29,326 nt of DNA from an uncultured Sphingobacteriales bacterium (GTDB lineage: Bacteria > Bacteroidota > Bacteroidia > Chitinophagales > Chitinophagaceae): contig CAMLFX010000031.1 of NCBI GenBank assembly GCA_946479435.1, positions 1 through 29,326 on the forward strand, given 5' to 3'. Of this stretch, positions 7,835 to 15,542 are shown piece after piece. The translations under genes and the position numbers were made by a program. Position 1 is the first letter of the stretch. Each line of letters begins with the position of its first letter. The notes under the pieces were generated by a model. The model was not told where the DNA came from. It saw nothing but the letters and a program-made list of their open reading frames with translations, and searched no databases.

Positions 7835-9742
7835 TCAATGCACCTCAAGTATTTTCTTATCCCACCCTCTATCAAGTACAAACTTCAAACAGTTCTTAGT
7901 ATCAGCCTCCGAGAATTTATCTGCTTTGTTTTTGAAAATCGATCCCGGTAGCTCTATAGGCCATTCTCTCATAGACTGGCGAATAATAACCAGATCTGTA
8001 GACTTGGTATCCTCAATCACTTTACATATTGTAGCTAAGAGCTCAGTTTTATCAGAGCGTTCATCACCTTGATATTTTGAAAAAATGCTTGTAAGATCCC
8101 CTACAGCTGCTTGTATTTGATCTTTGTACGGGTTATTATATTTTAGTAAAGTCTGCTCATCAGTTAGCTCTAAATATCCTTTCTTTTGAACGAAATACTT
8201 ACTATTCTTAATAGCCTTTTTCATCTCAGGTGGGTATGGGCCCAAATGCCACCTTTTATAATCATAGAAGGTAGGTACGCCATATACCTTATCGGCTAAG
8301 TATGCATATTTAGCTATGGTCATTTCACCATGCCCAATACCTTTATCTTTTGAGTATTTATTGATAAAACCTAATACCTGTGCCTGATAAAAGTATTCGT
8401 TGCGGGGTTTGTATGGCTTTTTCTCAACCAGCTTTATCAACCTGCCCTCAAAGGCCTTTTTTAATATACTTTGTCTTAACGCCTCTGCTTGTTTCAAGCT
8501 TTGAGTTATTGTTTCTTCAAGCTTATCAGCTACACTTAAACGGCTTTCAATTTCCTGAACAATCTTCTCCTGATCCTTAACTAAATTCGGAATAGGAATC
8601 GCTATTTTCCTAATACCATCTTGGCCTATATTTCGCATCGAAGCCTGATTGCCCGTAGCTAGGCGCTCAATTTCTACTCGTCCTTTTCTAGACCGCAGAT
8701 AGTACAAAGCATAGAATTTGTTGATTTTTTTATCAAAATTTATCCTGAGTGTTTTATCACTGAGCATTAATTTCTTTGATACAGCCTTAACTATTACAGC
8801 ATTCCCAACTAGCTCTATTGTATTTGCACGACTAAATAGAAAATCGTTTTCATTTACATAATAACGTGGATTTATTTTTGAAATATCAGTAACCGTTTTG
8901 CTTTCCTGTTCGTCAAAGATACCCCATGTTACTGCACTCACTTTCAATACGCCTACTTCATCTTTTTTGGGAGGGCGCTCGTTACACTTAAAACTTTTCC
9001 CAGCCTCAATGTTACCAATAAACTCACCCAATGTGGATAACTTCCAGCCTTGTGGCAACTCCCCTTCTTTTACATCATCACTTGTAAGCCTACCTTCAAA
9101 AGCCCATCTCAAAACGCTTTGCCTGTAAACCTTAAGCTCTTGCTTCGCCCTATTAAGTTCTTCTATACCTTTATCCAGCTCACTAAAAAGCTCCTCTATT
9201 TTCGATATAATCAGTTGCTGTTCATCGATAGGAGGAATCGGAATTGAGATTTGTAAATAGTCATTAAATTTTAAATTTCGGAGATTATTGCTCCCTGCTT
9301 GATACTTAATTATTTCTCCCGAAGCATAAAACAGCTTTAAGTATAAGTTCAGGAATTCAGGTAGTATAATGTGGGATGGGCGTATTAAGCGTAAAAAATT
9401 AGAGCAAACTTTAGGTATATGATTATTGTGTGAAAGGACAGCCACATCTATTAATGCCGTTCTACCCACTGGTTGATCTGGTCCACCACCTGAAATTTCA
9501 ACTAGAATATCACCCTCACGCAACTTCCTATTGGTTAGACTTTTTACTTTAATTTTTCGTAAAGATGCAGTCTTCCCTTTCTCATTTTGCCATTTTTTAT
9601 ATTCAGCCCCACGTATACATTGAACTAGGCAATACTCTTCATCATTATAATCCTCATCCTTACCCCAGTCCCCACCTATATAGTAATCAAGAACACTTTC
9701 CAGCGGCAAATATTTCCATCGATTTTCAGTTTGCAAGTACAT
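7835..9742 (-). CDS. hsdS: Type I specificity subunit (HsdS) with a C-terminal extension
   Basis: The protein has 635 residues, well above the roughly 400-460 usual for HsdS. Two target-recognition domains (about 1-165 and 230-380) alternate with two conserved helical regions. The helices end in near-identical motifs, YRQSVLRWAFEGRLT (206-220) and LRQSILKKAFEGRLI (422-436), the internal repeat expected of HsdS. After residue 450 comes an extra domain of about 185 residues containing AKYAYLADKVYG and YKRWHLGPYPPEM (about 477-507). This somewhat resembles the DUF4065/Panacea pattern (h-x-Y-h-A-D ... W-x-x-G-P), but I hold that match weakly. HsdS determines the DNA sequence recognised. It starts two bases after the hsdR stop and is followed by the DUF262 gene. 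Confidence 0.92.
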   Translation of the reverse strand: MYLQTENRWKYLPLESVLDYYIGGDWGKDEDYNDEEYCLVQCIRGAEYKKWQNEKGKTASLRKIKVKSLTNRKLREGDILVEISGGGPDQPVGRTALIDVAVLSHNNHIPKVCSNFLRLIRPSHIILPEFLNLYLKLFYASGEIIKYQAGSNNLRNLKFNDYLQISIPIPPIDEQQLIISKIEELFSELDKGIEELNRAKQELKVYRQSVLRWAFEGRLTSDDVKEGELPQGWKLSTLGEFIGNIEAGKSFKCNERPPKKDEVGVLKVSAVTWGIFDEQESKTVTDISKINPRYYVNENDFLFSRANTIELVGNAVIVKAVSKKLMLSDKTLRINFDKKINKFYALYYLRSRKGRVEIERLATGNQASMRNIGQDGIRKIAIPIPNLVKDQEKIVQEIESRLSVADKLEETITQSLKQAEALRQSILKKAFEGRLIKLVEKKPYKPRNEYFYQAQVLGFINKYSKDKGIGHGEMTIAKYAYLADKVYGVPTFYDYKRWHLGPYPPEMKKAIKNSKYFVQKKGYLELTDEQTLLKYNNPYKDQIQAAVGDLTSIFSKYQGDERSDKTELLATICKVIEDTKSTDLVIIRQSMREWPIELPGSIFKNKADKFSEADTKNCLKFVLDRGWDKKILEVH

Positions 9743-9744
9743 AT

Positions 9745-12537
9745 TTATGCAGCTAGCTCTTCATTAAGTTCGTTAATAATATCCTCAGTGTTATCACCGA
9801 ATAACTGCCACATTCTTCCCAGTCCGCCCTTGGCATCAAAGGGGCTCAGTTCTAAATCTTCCTTATCTACATGAAAACTGGCCGCAATATACTCTTTAAT
9901 CATACGCAGCCATTGCATCTGTTCCTCGCTAAACCGATTATGCTGTCCTGCATTCTTACGCAGTATCCATTGCTGAAAGTTTCTGTCTACAGTTTTATCA
10001 TAAGCGGTTAACGCTTTATCAATACCTGTCGCTTTACGTACCAGAGCTACTAGTGCAGCCAATTCATCCTTCGGATTACCGCTAACCACTTCTAGTTGCT
10101 CGTACGCGTGCCATACGCGCATAGGCAACAATGCAGGCTTATCCGTTTGCAGCTTTTCCAGCAAATCTTTTATCATGCTGTAGGTAAGCTCACGGCGGCG
10201 GTATGGTTGATTGTAAAATATTTGTAGTGCTATTATTTCATTTTTATGCTCCTGCATCCACCCTGTAAAATCTTTTACCGTAGCTTCCATCTTCTCTCTA
10301 TCATCTTTCAGCCAGCCAGTATTTACCAGTGCATCGGGTGTTATATGGTCTATAATCTGCAAATGCGCACGCCGTACATCATCTATCCAGTGATTTAGCT
10401 CGCCATTAAATACTGCCGCAGCAGCATCCATTAGCTCTGCTTTACGTTTACTTACTTCTGCGTCTATTAATTCAGGGGTTTTATCAGCTAGTTTAGCAGA
10501 CATTTCGCGTTCTATGCTTTCATGTATATCCGGGTCGTGGGCGTTAAGTAAAGCACGTGCTATATCGACCATTGTCTTACCACCCGTTTTCTGCGCAAAT
10601 TGCTTGTGTTCTTTTTCAGTGAGTTGTTTATCTAGGCGTATTAAACGGCCTGCAAGAGAGGTGAAGACCTCTTCCTCCCGAACGCCCACAGTCACAGCCC
10701 CTAGCAAATCCTTTAGCGGTATGGAAGGTTTCTTTTCCATAGGGCAGCTATCAGTCTTAAGGGTTTTAGTGACCCCTATGGCATCTACTATTACAAAATG
10801 GTCTTTAGTAAACTTAGCAGCAGGAGAACGCTTTTTTAATTCATCAAGCGAAATAATACGAGTACCTCTGCCTTTCATCTGTTCGAAGTAATTGCGGCTT
10901 TTCACGTCACGCATAAATAACAGGCACTCTATGGCCTTCACATCAGTACCAGTAGCTATCATATCTACCGTTACAGCAATACGGGGATGGTAGTCGTTGC
11001 GAAACTGGGCCAGCGTCCCTTTAGGATCATCAGCCCGGTGAGTAATCTTACGGCAGAACTTATTCTCTTCACCAAACTCTTCCCGTACTATTTCTATGAT
11101 ATCATCAGCATGGCTATCAGTCTTAGCAAAAATTAAGGTCTTAGGCACTTCAAAATTGGCATCCGCATCGTACCTATCAGGAAACATCTGAGGTAGATGC
11201 TCTCTAAACGTTTTAATGATAAGACGTATTTGGCTAGGATTTACTACTTGTTTATCTAACTGTTTGTTATTGTATTGAACATCATCATCTAGCTGCTGCC
11301 AGCGTTTACTGCGAGATAATTTCTCCCTGTGATCCACATATTCTCCTTTCCATATAACTCCACCTTTTTTCGTTATTTCAGTCTCAATTTGATAAACATT
11401 ATAAGAAACATTTACCCCATCCAGTACAGCTTGCTCATGGCCATATTCACTTACTACATTTTGGTTAAAGAAACCAAATGTGCGATTATCGGGTGTAGCA
11501 GTAAGGCCTATAAGAAATGAATCAAAATAGTCAAGCACCTGCTTCCAAAGGTTATATATCGAGCGGTGACACTCATCTATCACTATGAAATCAAACTGCT
11601 CAATAGGCACTTTAGGATTATACGCAATAGGCACAGGCTCCTTTGGCTCAAAACGGCTTTCATTAGGATTATCCTCCTCAGCAGCCTCATCTAACTCCTC
11701 ACTCTTAAGCACTGAGTACATACGCTGGATCGTGCTTATACATACCTGAGCATCGTTAGCTATATATGCGCTACGTAGGCGTTGCACAGTGTATAACTCT
11801 GTAAATTTCCTGTTATCGTCATTAGGCTCATACGCCATGAACTCCTGCTCTGCCTGCTCCCCGAGGTTTTTAGTATCTACTAAAAACAATACCCTTTTAG
11901 CACCTGCATATTTAAGCAGCCTGTAAATAGATGTAATCGCAGTAAATGTTTTACCAGATCCTGTAGCCATCTGGATCAAAGCACGGGGGCGATTATGAAC
12001 AAAAGAGTTTTCGAGATTTGTTATAGCGTTTACTTGGCAATCCCGTAAGCGATCTATAATAAGCTTAGGCATATGCCTAAGCTTTGTTCTTATTGTTTCG
12101 CCTTGCTTCACCCATTCCCTAAGTGTTTCGGGGCGGTGAAAGAAAAATGTGGAACGGGATCGTGGCTTTGGGTCTCTATGATCTGTAAAGTGTGTTAGCT
12201 CACCCGTACTCTCATATAAAAACACTAAGGGATCATTTTTGAGATACTTTAGCTTGGCCGTGGAATATTCTTCTGTTTGTGCCTCATGTACACCCCGTAG
12301 GTGTAATCCCTCATCTTCTCTCTTTGCCTCAATTACCCCTACAGGTTTTTTATCAACGAAAAGAATATAATCAGCTGGTCCAACATCAGTTTGATACTCT
12401 CGAATAGCAACACCAATACCAGCATTGAGGTTAATTTCTGTTTTAGATTGCAATAACCACCCTGCATCAATTAGCTGCCTGTCAATTTTTTGACGGGCAA
12501 GTTGTTCGGGTGTGAAATTGAATATTGGGGATTGCAA
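9745..12537 (-). CDS. hsdR: Type I restriction endonuclease/translocase subunit (HsdR)
   Basis: The protein has 930 residues. The N-terminal PD-(D/E)xK nuclease is seen as GPAD (D56) and GVIEAK (E70, K72). The superfamily 2 motor follows, with Walker A ATGSGKT (191-197), the DECH box (321-324) and TATP (346-349), then motifs around MIATGTDVKAIECL and the KGRGTR motif VI. A long helical C-terminus probably docks to M2S. It translocates and cleaves unmethylated DNA in the HsdR2M2S complex. The start appears to be TTG at 12537: the frame stays open upstream but has no ATG nearby, and a perfect inverted repeat lies at 12541-12562. It is first in the operon. The unusual start may keep restriction low relative to methylation, which is inference. 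Confidence 0.94.
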   Translation of the reverse strand: MQSPIFNFTPEQLARQKIDRQLIDAGWLLQSKTEINLNAGIGVAIREYQTDVGPADYILFVDKKPVGVIEAKREDEGLHLRGVHEAQTEEYSTAKLKYLKNDPLVFLYESTGELTHFTDHRDPKPRSRSTFFFHRPETLREWVKQGETIRTKLRHMPKLIIDRLRDCQVNAITNLENSFVHNRPRALIQMATGSGKTFTAITSIYRLLKYAGAKRVLFLVDTKNLGEQAEQEFMAYEPNDDNRKFTELYTVQRLRSAYIANDAQVCISTIQRMYSVLKSEELDEAAEEDNPNESRFEPKEPVPIAYNPKVPIEQFDFIVIDECHRSIYNLWKQVLDYFDSFLIGLTATPDNRTFGFFNQNVVSEYGHEQAVLDGVNVSYNVYQIETEITKKGGVIWKGEYVDHREKLSRSKRWQQLDDDVQYNNKQLDKQVVNPSQIRLIIKTFREHLPQMFPDRYDADANFEVPKTLIFAKTDSHADDIIEIVREEFGEENKFCRKITHRADDPKGTLAQFRNDYHPRIAVTVDMIATGTDVKAIECLLFMRDVKSRNYFEQMKGRGTRIISLDELKKRSPAAKFTKDHFVIVDAIGVTKTLKTDSCPMEKKPSIPLKDLLGAVTVGVREEEVFTSLAGRLIRLDKQLTEKEHKQFAQKTGGKTMVDIARALLNAHDPDIHESIEREMSAKLADKTPELIDAEVSKRKAELMDAAAAVFNGELNHWIDDVRRAHLQIIDHITPDALVNTGWLKDDREKMEATVKDFTGWMQEHKNEIIALQIFYNQPYRRRELTYSMIKDLLEKLQTDKPALLPMRVWHAYEQLEVVSGNPKDELAALVALVRKATGIDKALTAYDKTVDRNFQQWILRKNAGQHNRFSEEQMQWLRMIKEYIAASFHVDKEDLELSPFDAKGGLGRMWQLFGDNTEDIINELNEELAA

Positions 12538-12540
12538 ATC

Positions 12541-12562
12541 AATATTTTTTACTGAAAATATT
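12541..12562. promoter_or_regulatory. Inverted repeat directly upstream of hsdR
   Basis: AATATTTT (12541-12548) is the exact reverse complement of AAAATATT (12555-12562), with six bases between. It ends three bases before the TTG start of hsdR, in the divergent control region shared with the HNH gene. It could be an operator or a structure that affects translation start; its AT-richness makes chance possible. Confidence 0.35.
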
Positions 12563-12651
12563 AATATATAATTACTATAATAATACCTGTCAGAAAAATT
12601 TTGAGCAAATTAGTAAAACCACTCGCAGCAAACAAGGGTGAAAACACGGTA

Positions 12652-12681
12652 TTGACATTAAAAACATCCTTTATAACTTTC
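12652..12681 (+). promoter_or_regulatory. Candidate promoter of the HNH endonuclease gene
   Basis: A TTG (12652-12654) is followed after 19 bases by TAACTTTC (12674-12681), one base off the TAnnTTTG -7 box. The predicted transcript would start about 10 bases before the ATG at 12698, which fits the short leaders common in this phylum. Confidence 0.4.
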
Positions 12682-12697
12682 TTTCAAATCTTACAAG

Positions 12698-13555
12698 ATG
12701 TATACTGCTGAAGATATAAAATGGGTTAAAAGTGTGACTCGTGATGGCGGCGCTGATTGGGCCTACACTGAATATGGTGTGAGCGATGTCTTTGATTTAC
12801 ACTTTCCTAACAATAAAAAATGGTACCCAAAAAATTATAAAAAACCTCAACCCGGTGAGTTAATTGTTATTTTTCAAACATTGCTCCCACATGGTAACCA
12901 TCCTGGTGGTCCGTGCGTTACTCATCTTGTTACACCAACAAATCATGACGTTTATAACGACCACTCACCTGTGCGACCTTATTTCAGGCCAGTCACGGTT
13001 GTAGGAAAAGCAAACCCAGCATACATTGTCCCTCGCGAGTGGAAGTTCTTTAAGCCTAATAGAGGTCAAATATGTGGTATCAATAAGATTGAACGGCGTT
13101 CGGGTGTAGATTATAGCCTAGCGCAAAAGAAGCAGTATTTATGGGAAATATTTAATGAGGTTGACCCAAATATTGATACAACTATACATAACCTGTCAAT
13201 TATAAATGATTTAGAGGACTATGAAGCGGAAGAAGGAGCGGAGCGAGAAAAAATGAAACTACACCGATATAAGGAGCGTGATAAGGAAATAGTAAGTAGA
13301 GCGAAGGAGAGGGCTAGAATTGAGAATAGACTCCATTGTGAGGTATGTCAATTTAATTTCTCAGAACGATATCCAATGCTTGGGGCCGGATTTATAGAGT
13401 GCCATCATAAAATTCCGATATCTACAGGAGGTGTAAGGATTACGAGAATAGATGATTTGGCTATGGTCTGCGCTAACTGCCATAGAATGTTGCATAAAAA
13501 GCATAATGGCAGATATCTATCAGTAGAAGAATTACAGCAGATGATCCATCTCTAG
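12698..13555 (+). CDS. HNH endonuclease with a possible modified-base-reader N-terminus
   Basis: The protein has 285 residues. The C-terminal domain is a zinc-ribbon HNH nuclease of McrA type: C214-x-x-C217, then ECHHKIP (234-240, His pair at 236-237), then C258-ANC-H262 and a basic tail. A charged, probably coiled-coil linker spans about 172-210. The N-terminal 130 residues form a separate domain with GELIVIFQT (53-61) and THLVTPT (75-81), a pattern like PUA/EVE-fold readers found fused to HNH nucleases in type IV restriction enzymes. That assignment is tentative. The gene is divergent from the hsd operon and is the last gene before the right att site. It is probably a modification-dependent or accessory restriction enzyme. 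Confidence 0.82.
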   Translation: MYTAEDIKWVKSVTRDGGADWAYTEYGVSDVFDLHFPNNKKWYPKNYKKPQPGELIVIFQTLLPHGNHPGGPCVTHLVTPTNHDVYNDHSPVRPYFRPVTVVGKANPAYIVPREWKFFKPNRGQICGINKIERRSGVDYSLAQKKQYLWEIFNEVDPNIDTTIHNLSIINDLEDYEAEEGAEREKMKLHRYKERDKEIVSRAKERARIENRLHCEVCQFNFSERYPMLGAGFIECHHKIPISTGGVRITRIDDLAMVCANCHRMLHKKHNGRYLSVEELQQMIHL

Positions 13556-13556
13556 C

Positions 13557-13718
13557 TTACGACATGAAGGTAATATTTAGCAAGGGACATTTCAGGGAAC
13601 AAATATTGTTTATCTTGTGGTAGTCAATGATAACGATTGACACATCAATATCCAATAAAGCCCATACCAGTAATATATTTGATAGGAATTGTGGGAAATA
13701 AGATAAAGGGATGTGTAG
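13557..13718. other. Right-end non-coding segment of the island
   Basis: I see no gene between the HNH stop and the right att core. The segment holds an inverted repeat GTCAAT-gataacg-ATTGAC (13623-13641). It also holds a nine-base word GGAACAAAT (13596-13604) that also occurs at 190-198 in the left end. Both could be integrase or Xis arm sites, but evidence is thin. Confidence 0.4.
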
Positions 13719-13733
13719 TCCCTCCCACACCAC
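13719..13733 (+). repeat. Right attachment-site core (displaced tRNA-Phe 3' end)
   Basis: This is an exact copy of bases 54-68. The sequence to its left does not fold as the rest of a tRNA (no D-arm or anticodon arm), so it is the orphan 3' fragment left by integration. The following terminator and gene are the original downstream neighbours of tRNA-Phe. Confidence 0.85.
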
Positions 13734-13770
13734 AAAAGCCTTCAAGTAGTACTTGGAGGCTTTTTTGTTT
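13734..13770 (+). terminator. Original tRNA-Phe terminator, now separated from its gene
   Basis: AAAAGCCTTCAAGT (13734-13747) pairs with ACTTGGAGGCTTTT (13751-13764) with one G-T pair, followed by a T-tract. It follows the right att copy at the same distance at which a terminator would follow the tRNA, so it is the chromosomal terminator cut off by the insertion. Confidence 0.8.
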
Positions 13771-13796
13771 CGGGTATAAAATCATCATTCACCAGT

Positions 13797-14399
13797 ATGC
13801 ACCGGTACTTTCTTATCAATAAACCCAGCAACATGCTATCCCAATTCATTAGCGGTGATATGGTGGGCTTGCACGACCTAAACTACGCTTTCCCGGAAGG
13901 CATACATGCTATTGGCAGACTCGATAAAGACTCGGAAGGATTGTTGCTGCTTACTACCAATAAAAAAGTTACACGGCTGTTATTTCAAGGTGAAAAGCTG
14001 CATAAGCGTACTTATCTTGTAAAAGTACGGTACTCAGTAAGCCAGGAAAGCTTGATGGCTTTACGAAATGGTATCTCTATACGCATAAAAGGTGGTGGCA
14101 ATTATATAACCACGCCTTGCGAAGTAGATATTATACCAGTACCGGAAGGGTTGTTTAAAAATCCTTTTGAATCAAAAGATTATACCCCCTATACATGGCT
14201 GCGTATTACACTTACCGAAGGCAAATTTCACCAGATACGTAAAATGGTAAATGCTATAAATCACCGTTGCAAAAGGCTTATACGCGTATCTATCGAGCAG
14301 CTTGAACTGTCACACTTACAACCCGGCGAAGTAAAGGAGATCAATGAAGAGGAGTTTTTTGCACGGCTGGATATTCAGGATTACACATTATCACGCTAA
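13797..14399 (+). CDS. rluE: 23S rRNA pseudouridine synthase, RluE type
   Basis: The protein has 200 residues. It begins with RYFLINKPSNMLSQF, lacks an N-terminal S4 domain as RluE does, and carries the catalytic motif GRLDKDSEGLLLLT with the nucleophile D43. The EGKFHQIRKM segment near residue 145 is typical of the RsuA/RluE group. RluE converts U2457 (E. coli numbering) in 23S rRNA to pseudouridine in the peptidyl-transferase region. It is the first chromosomal gene to the right of the island and so was probably the neighbour of tRNA-Phe before insertion. Confidence 0.9.
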   Translation: MHRYFLINKPSNMLSQFISGDMVGLHDLNYAFPEGIHAIGRLDKDSEGLLLLTTNKKVTRLLFQGEKLHKRTYLVKVRYSVSQESLMALRNGISIRIKGGGNYITTPCEVDIIPVPEGLFKNPFESKDYTPYTWLRITLTEGKFHQIRKMVNAINHRCKRLIRVSIEQLELSHLQPGEVKEINEEEFFARLDIQDYTLSR

Positions 14400-14469
14400 A
14401 CAATAGCGCCATTTATTGTCAATAAATTATTGGCACGGATTTGGAATACTACTTTGTAAACAACAGAGT

Positions 14470-14664
14470 ATGTACCCTCAAAACACAAACTACTGGCCAC
14501 AAGACGCAACAAGGATCAACCTGAAGAATGAAGCAGAATTAAAATATTGGCAAGAACGGTTCAACACTTCTATTGATGATATACGTGAAGCCATATATGA
14601 AGTAGGTCCGATAACTATAGCTGTTGACGAATATCTTAAGCAACACAAAAATATTGCAGCATAA
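14470..14664 (+). CDS. Small DUF3606-like protein
   Basis: The protein has 64 residues with the ATG at 14470; a longer frame from a TTG at 14416 is less likely. Residues about 20-58 read ELKYWQERFNTSIDDIREAI followed by YEVGPITIAVDEYLKQ, matching the DUF3606 pattern (W-x-x-x-h-x-h-[ST]-x-x-x-h-x-x-A-h-x-x-V-G ... V-x-x-Y-L). The family is small, helical and of unknown function. It sits 29 bases before the NUDIX gene and may be cotranscribed with it. Confidence 0.75.
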   Translation: MYPQNTNYWPQDATRINLKNEAELKYWQERFNTSIDDIREAIYEVGPITIAVDEYLKQHKNIAA

Positions 14665-14693
14665 AATGCGTATTAGCTAAATCTGCTGTTAAA

Positions 14694-15152
14694 ATGAAAA
14701 CAAGTGCAGGCCTTTTGCTGTATAGATTAAGTGACAAAAAGCCTGAAGTATTTCTTGTGCACCCGGGCGGCCCCTTCTGGAAAAATAAGGATGCAGGAGC
14801 ATGGTCAATACCTAAAGGAGAATATACTGATAAGAAAGAAACTCCTTTGGATTGTGCTAAGCGGGAATTTAAAGAAGAAACAAGTCATGAAATTGATGGA
14901 AACTTCATTGAATTAAACCCTATAAAACAAAAAAGTGGTAAAATAGTTCAAGCCTGGGCTGTAGAAGGCGATATAGACCCCAATACCATAAAGAGTAATA
15001 CTACACTTATAGAATGGCCACCCAAAAGCAATAAGCAAATAGAAATAGCTGAAGTAGATAAAGGCGCTTGGTTTACTATTACTGAAGCAAAAAATAAAAT
15101 AAATCCCCGGCAAACTTCTTTCATCGATCAATTGCTGAAAATTCTAAAATAA
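14694..15152 (+). CDS. NUDIX hydrolase
   Basis: The protein has 152 residues with a NUDIX box around residues 44-68: PKGEYTDKKETPLDCAK leading into REFKEET. The REhxEE core that binds Mg2+ is intact. The loop has one extra residue compared with the G-x5-E-x7-REUxEExGU consensus, and the final G is replaced by S. NUDIX enzymes hydrolyse nucleoside diphosphates linked to another moiety. The N-terminal SAGLLLYR and the LVHPGGPFW segment resemble NUDIX proteins of the diadenosine-polyphosphate/NTP-cleaning type. The substrate cannot be told from the sequence. Confidence 0.9.
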   Translation: MKTSAGLLLYRLSDKKPEVFLVHPGGPFWKNKDAGAWSIPKGEYTDKKETPLDCAKREFKEETSHEIDGNFIELNPIKQKSGKIVQAWAVEGDIDPNTIKSNTTLIEWPPKSNKQIEIAEVDKGAWFTITEAKNKINPRQTSFIDQLLKILK

Positions 15153-15538
15153 ATAATCACGAGAATAAACAAACCAGCTTAAATCCATTGTCATCCCGTT
15201 GGAAACTAAACTTAGCTGGTTCTTACAATAAAATTCCGATTTGCTTTTACTTGATGTCATTTGATTTCCAAAATAATGCACCGCTGCCTCAACCTATGTA
15301 TTGGAGTTTATCCTGATTATAAGGAATAGCATATCCTCTAATAACCTAGTATGGCATAACTAAATAAAAACAACGCGAAAGGAATGACCCTTGAAAAAGC
15401 AGCAGCAAGAAAAATCAATCCTATATTTAATACATCAATTCTTTCAGCGGGCGATACTTTCATTATACAATTCTGGGTAACCGAAAAATTACTACCCAAA
15501 TACTTGACTTACAAACTAATTGGGAGAAAATTCTTTGC
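15153..15538. other. Intergenic region with a possible decayed small gene
   Basis: No clear gene fills these 386 bases. The only open stretch is a 52-codon frame (15384-15542, plus strand). It is preceded in the same frame by ATG GCA TAA at 15351, as if a small gene had acquired a stop at codon 3. Otherwise the region is AT-rich with no recognised motif. Confidence 0.5.
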
Positions 15539-15542
15539 TTAA
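15384..15542 (+). pseudogene. Possible small ORF or gene remnant
   Basis: The 52-residue reading starts MTLEKAAARKINPIF and ends IGRKFFA. It runs into, and overlaps by four bases, the 3' end of the convergent metallo-hydrolase gene. The upstream in-frame ATG at 15351 is followed two codons later by TAA, and the frame then continues open. I recognise no family. It may be a remnant or simply chance. Confidence 0.2.

Larger units (their letters stand above)
54..13733. mobile_element. Integrative genomic island inserted in tRNA-Phe
   Basis: The segment is bounded by an exact 15-bp direct repeat made of the tRNA-Phe 3' end (54-68 and 13719-13733). It contains a complete tyrosine recombinase, an excisionase-like HTH protein, a replication-initiator-like protein and a restriction cargo. 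Outside the right repeat the sequence returns to housekeeping genes. The layout is the classical one for tRNA-targeting integrative elements: the left copy rebuilds the tRNA and the right copy is the displaced 3' fragment. No conjugation or phage structural genes are visible, so if it transfers it probably depends on a helper. That last point is inference. Confidence 0.85.

Noticed and set aside
7813..7881. Longer N-terminus for the DUF262 protein starting at 7881
   Set aside because: It would overlap hsdS by 47 bases and adds a sequence that does not look like the family's start; ATG 7812 fits better.
13711..13733. A second tRNA gene at the right end
   Set aside because: Only the T-stem 3' side and acceptor strand are present; there is no D-arm or anticodon arm. 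It is the displaced att fragment.
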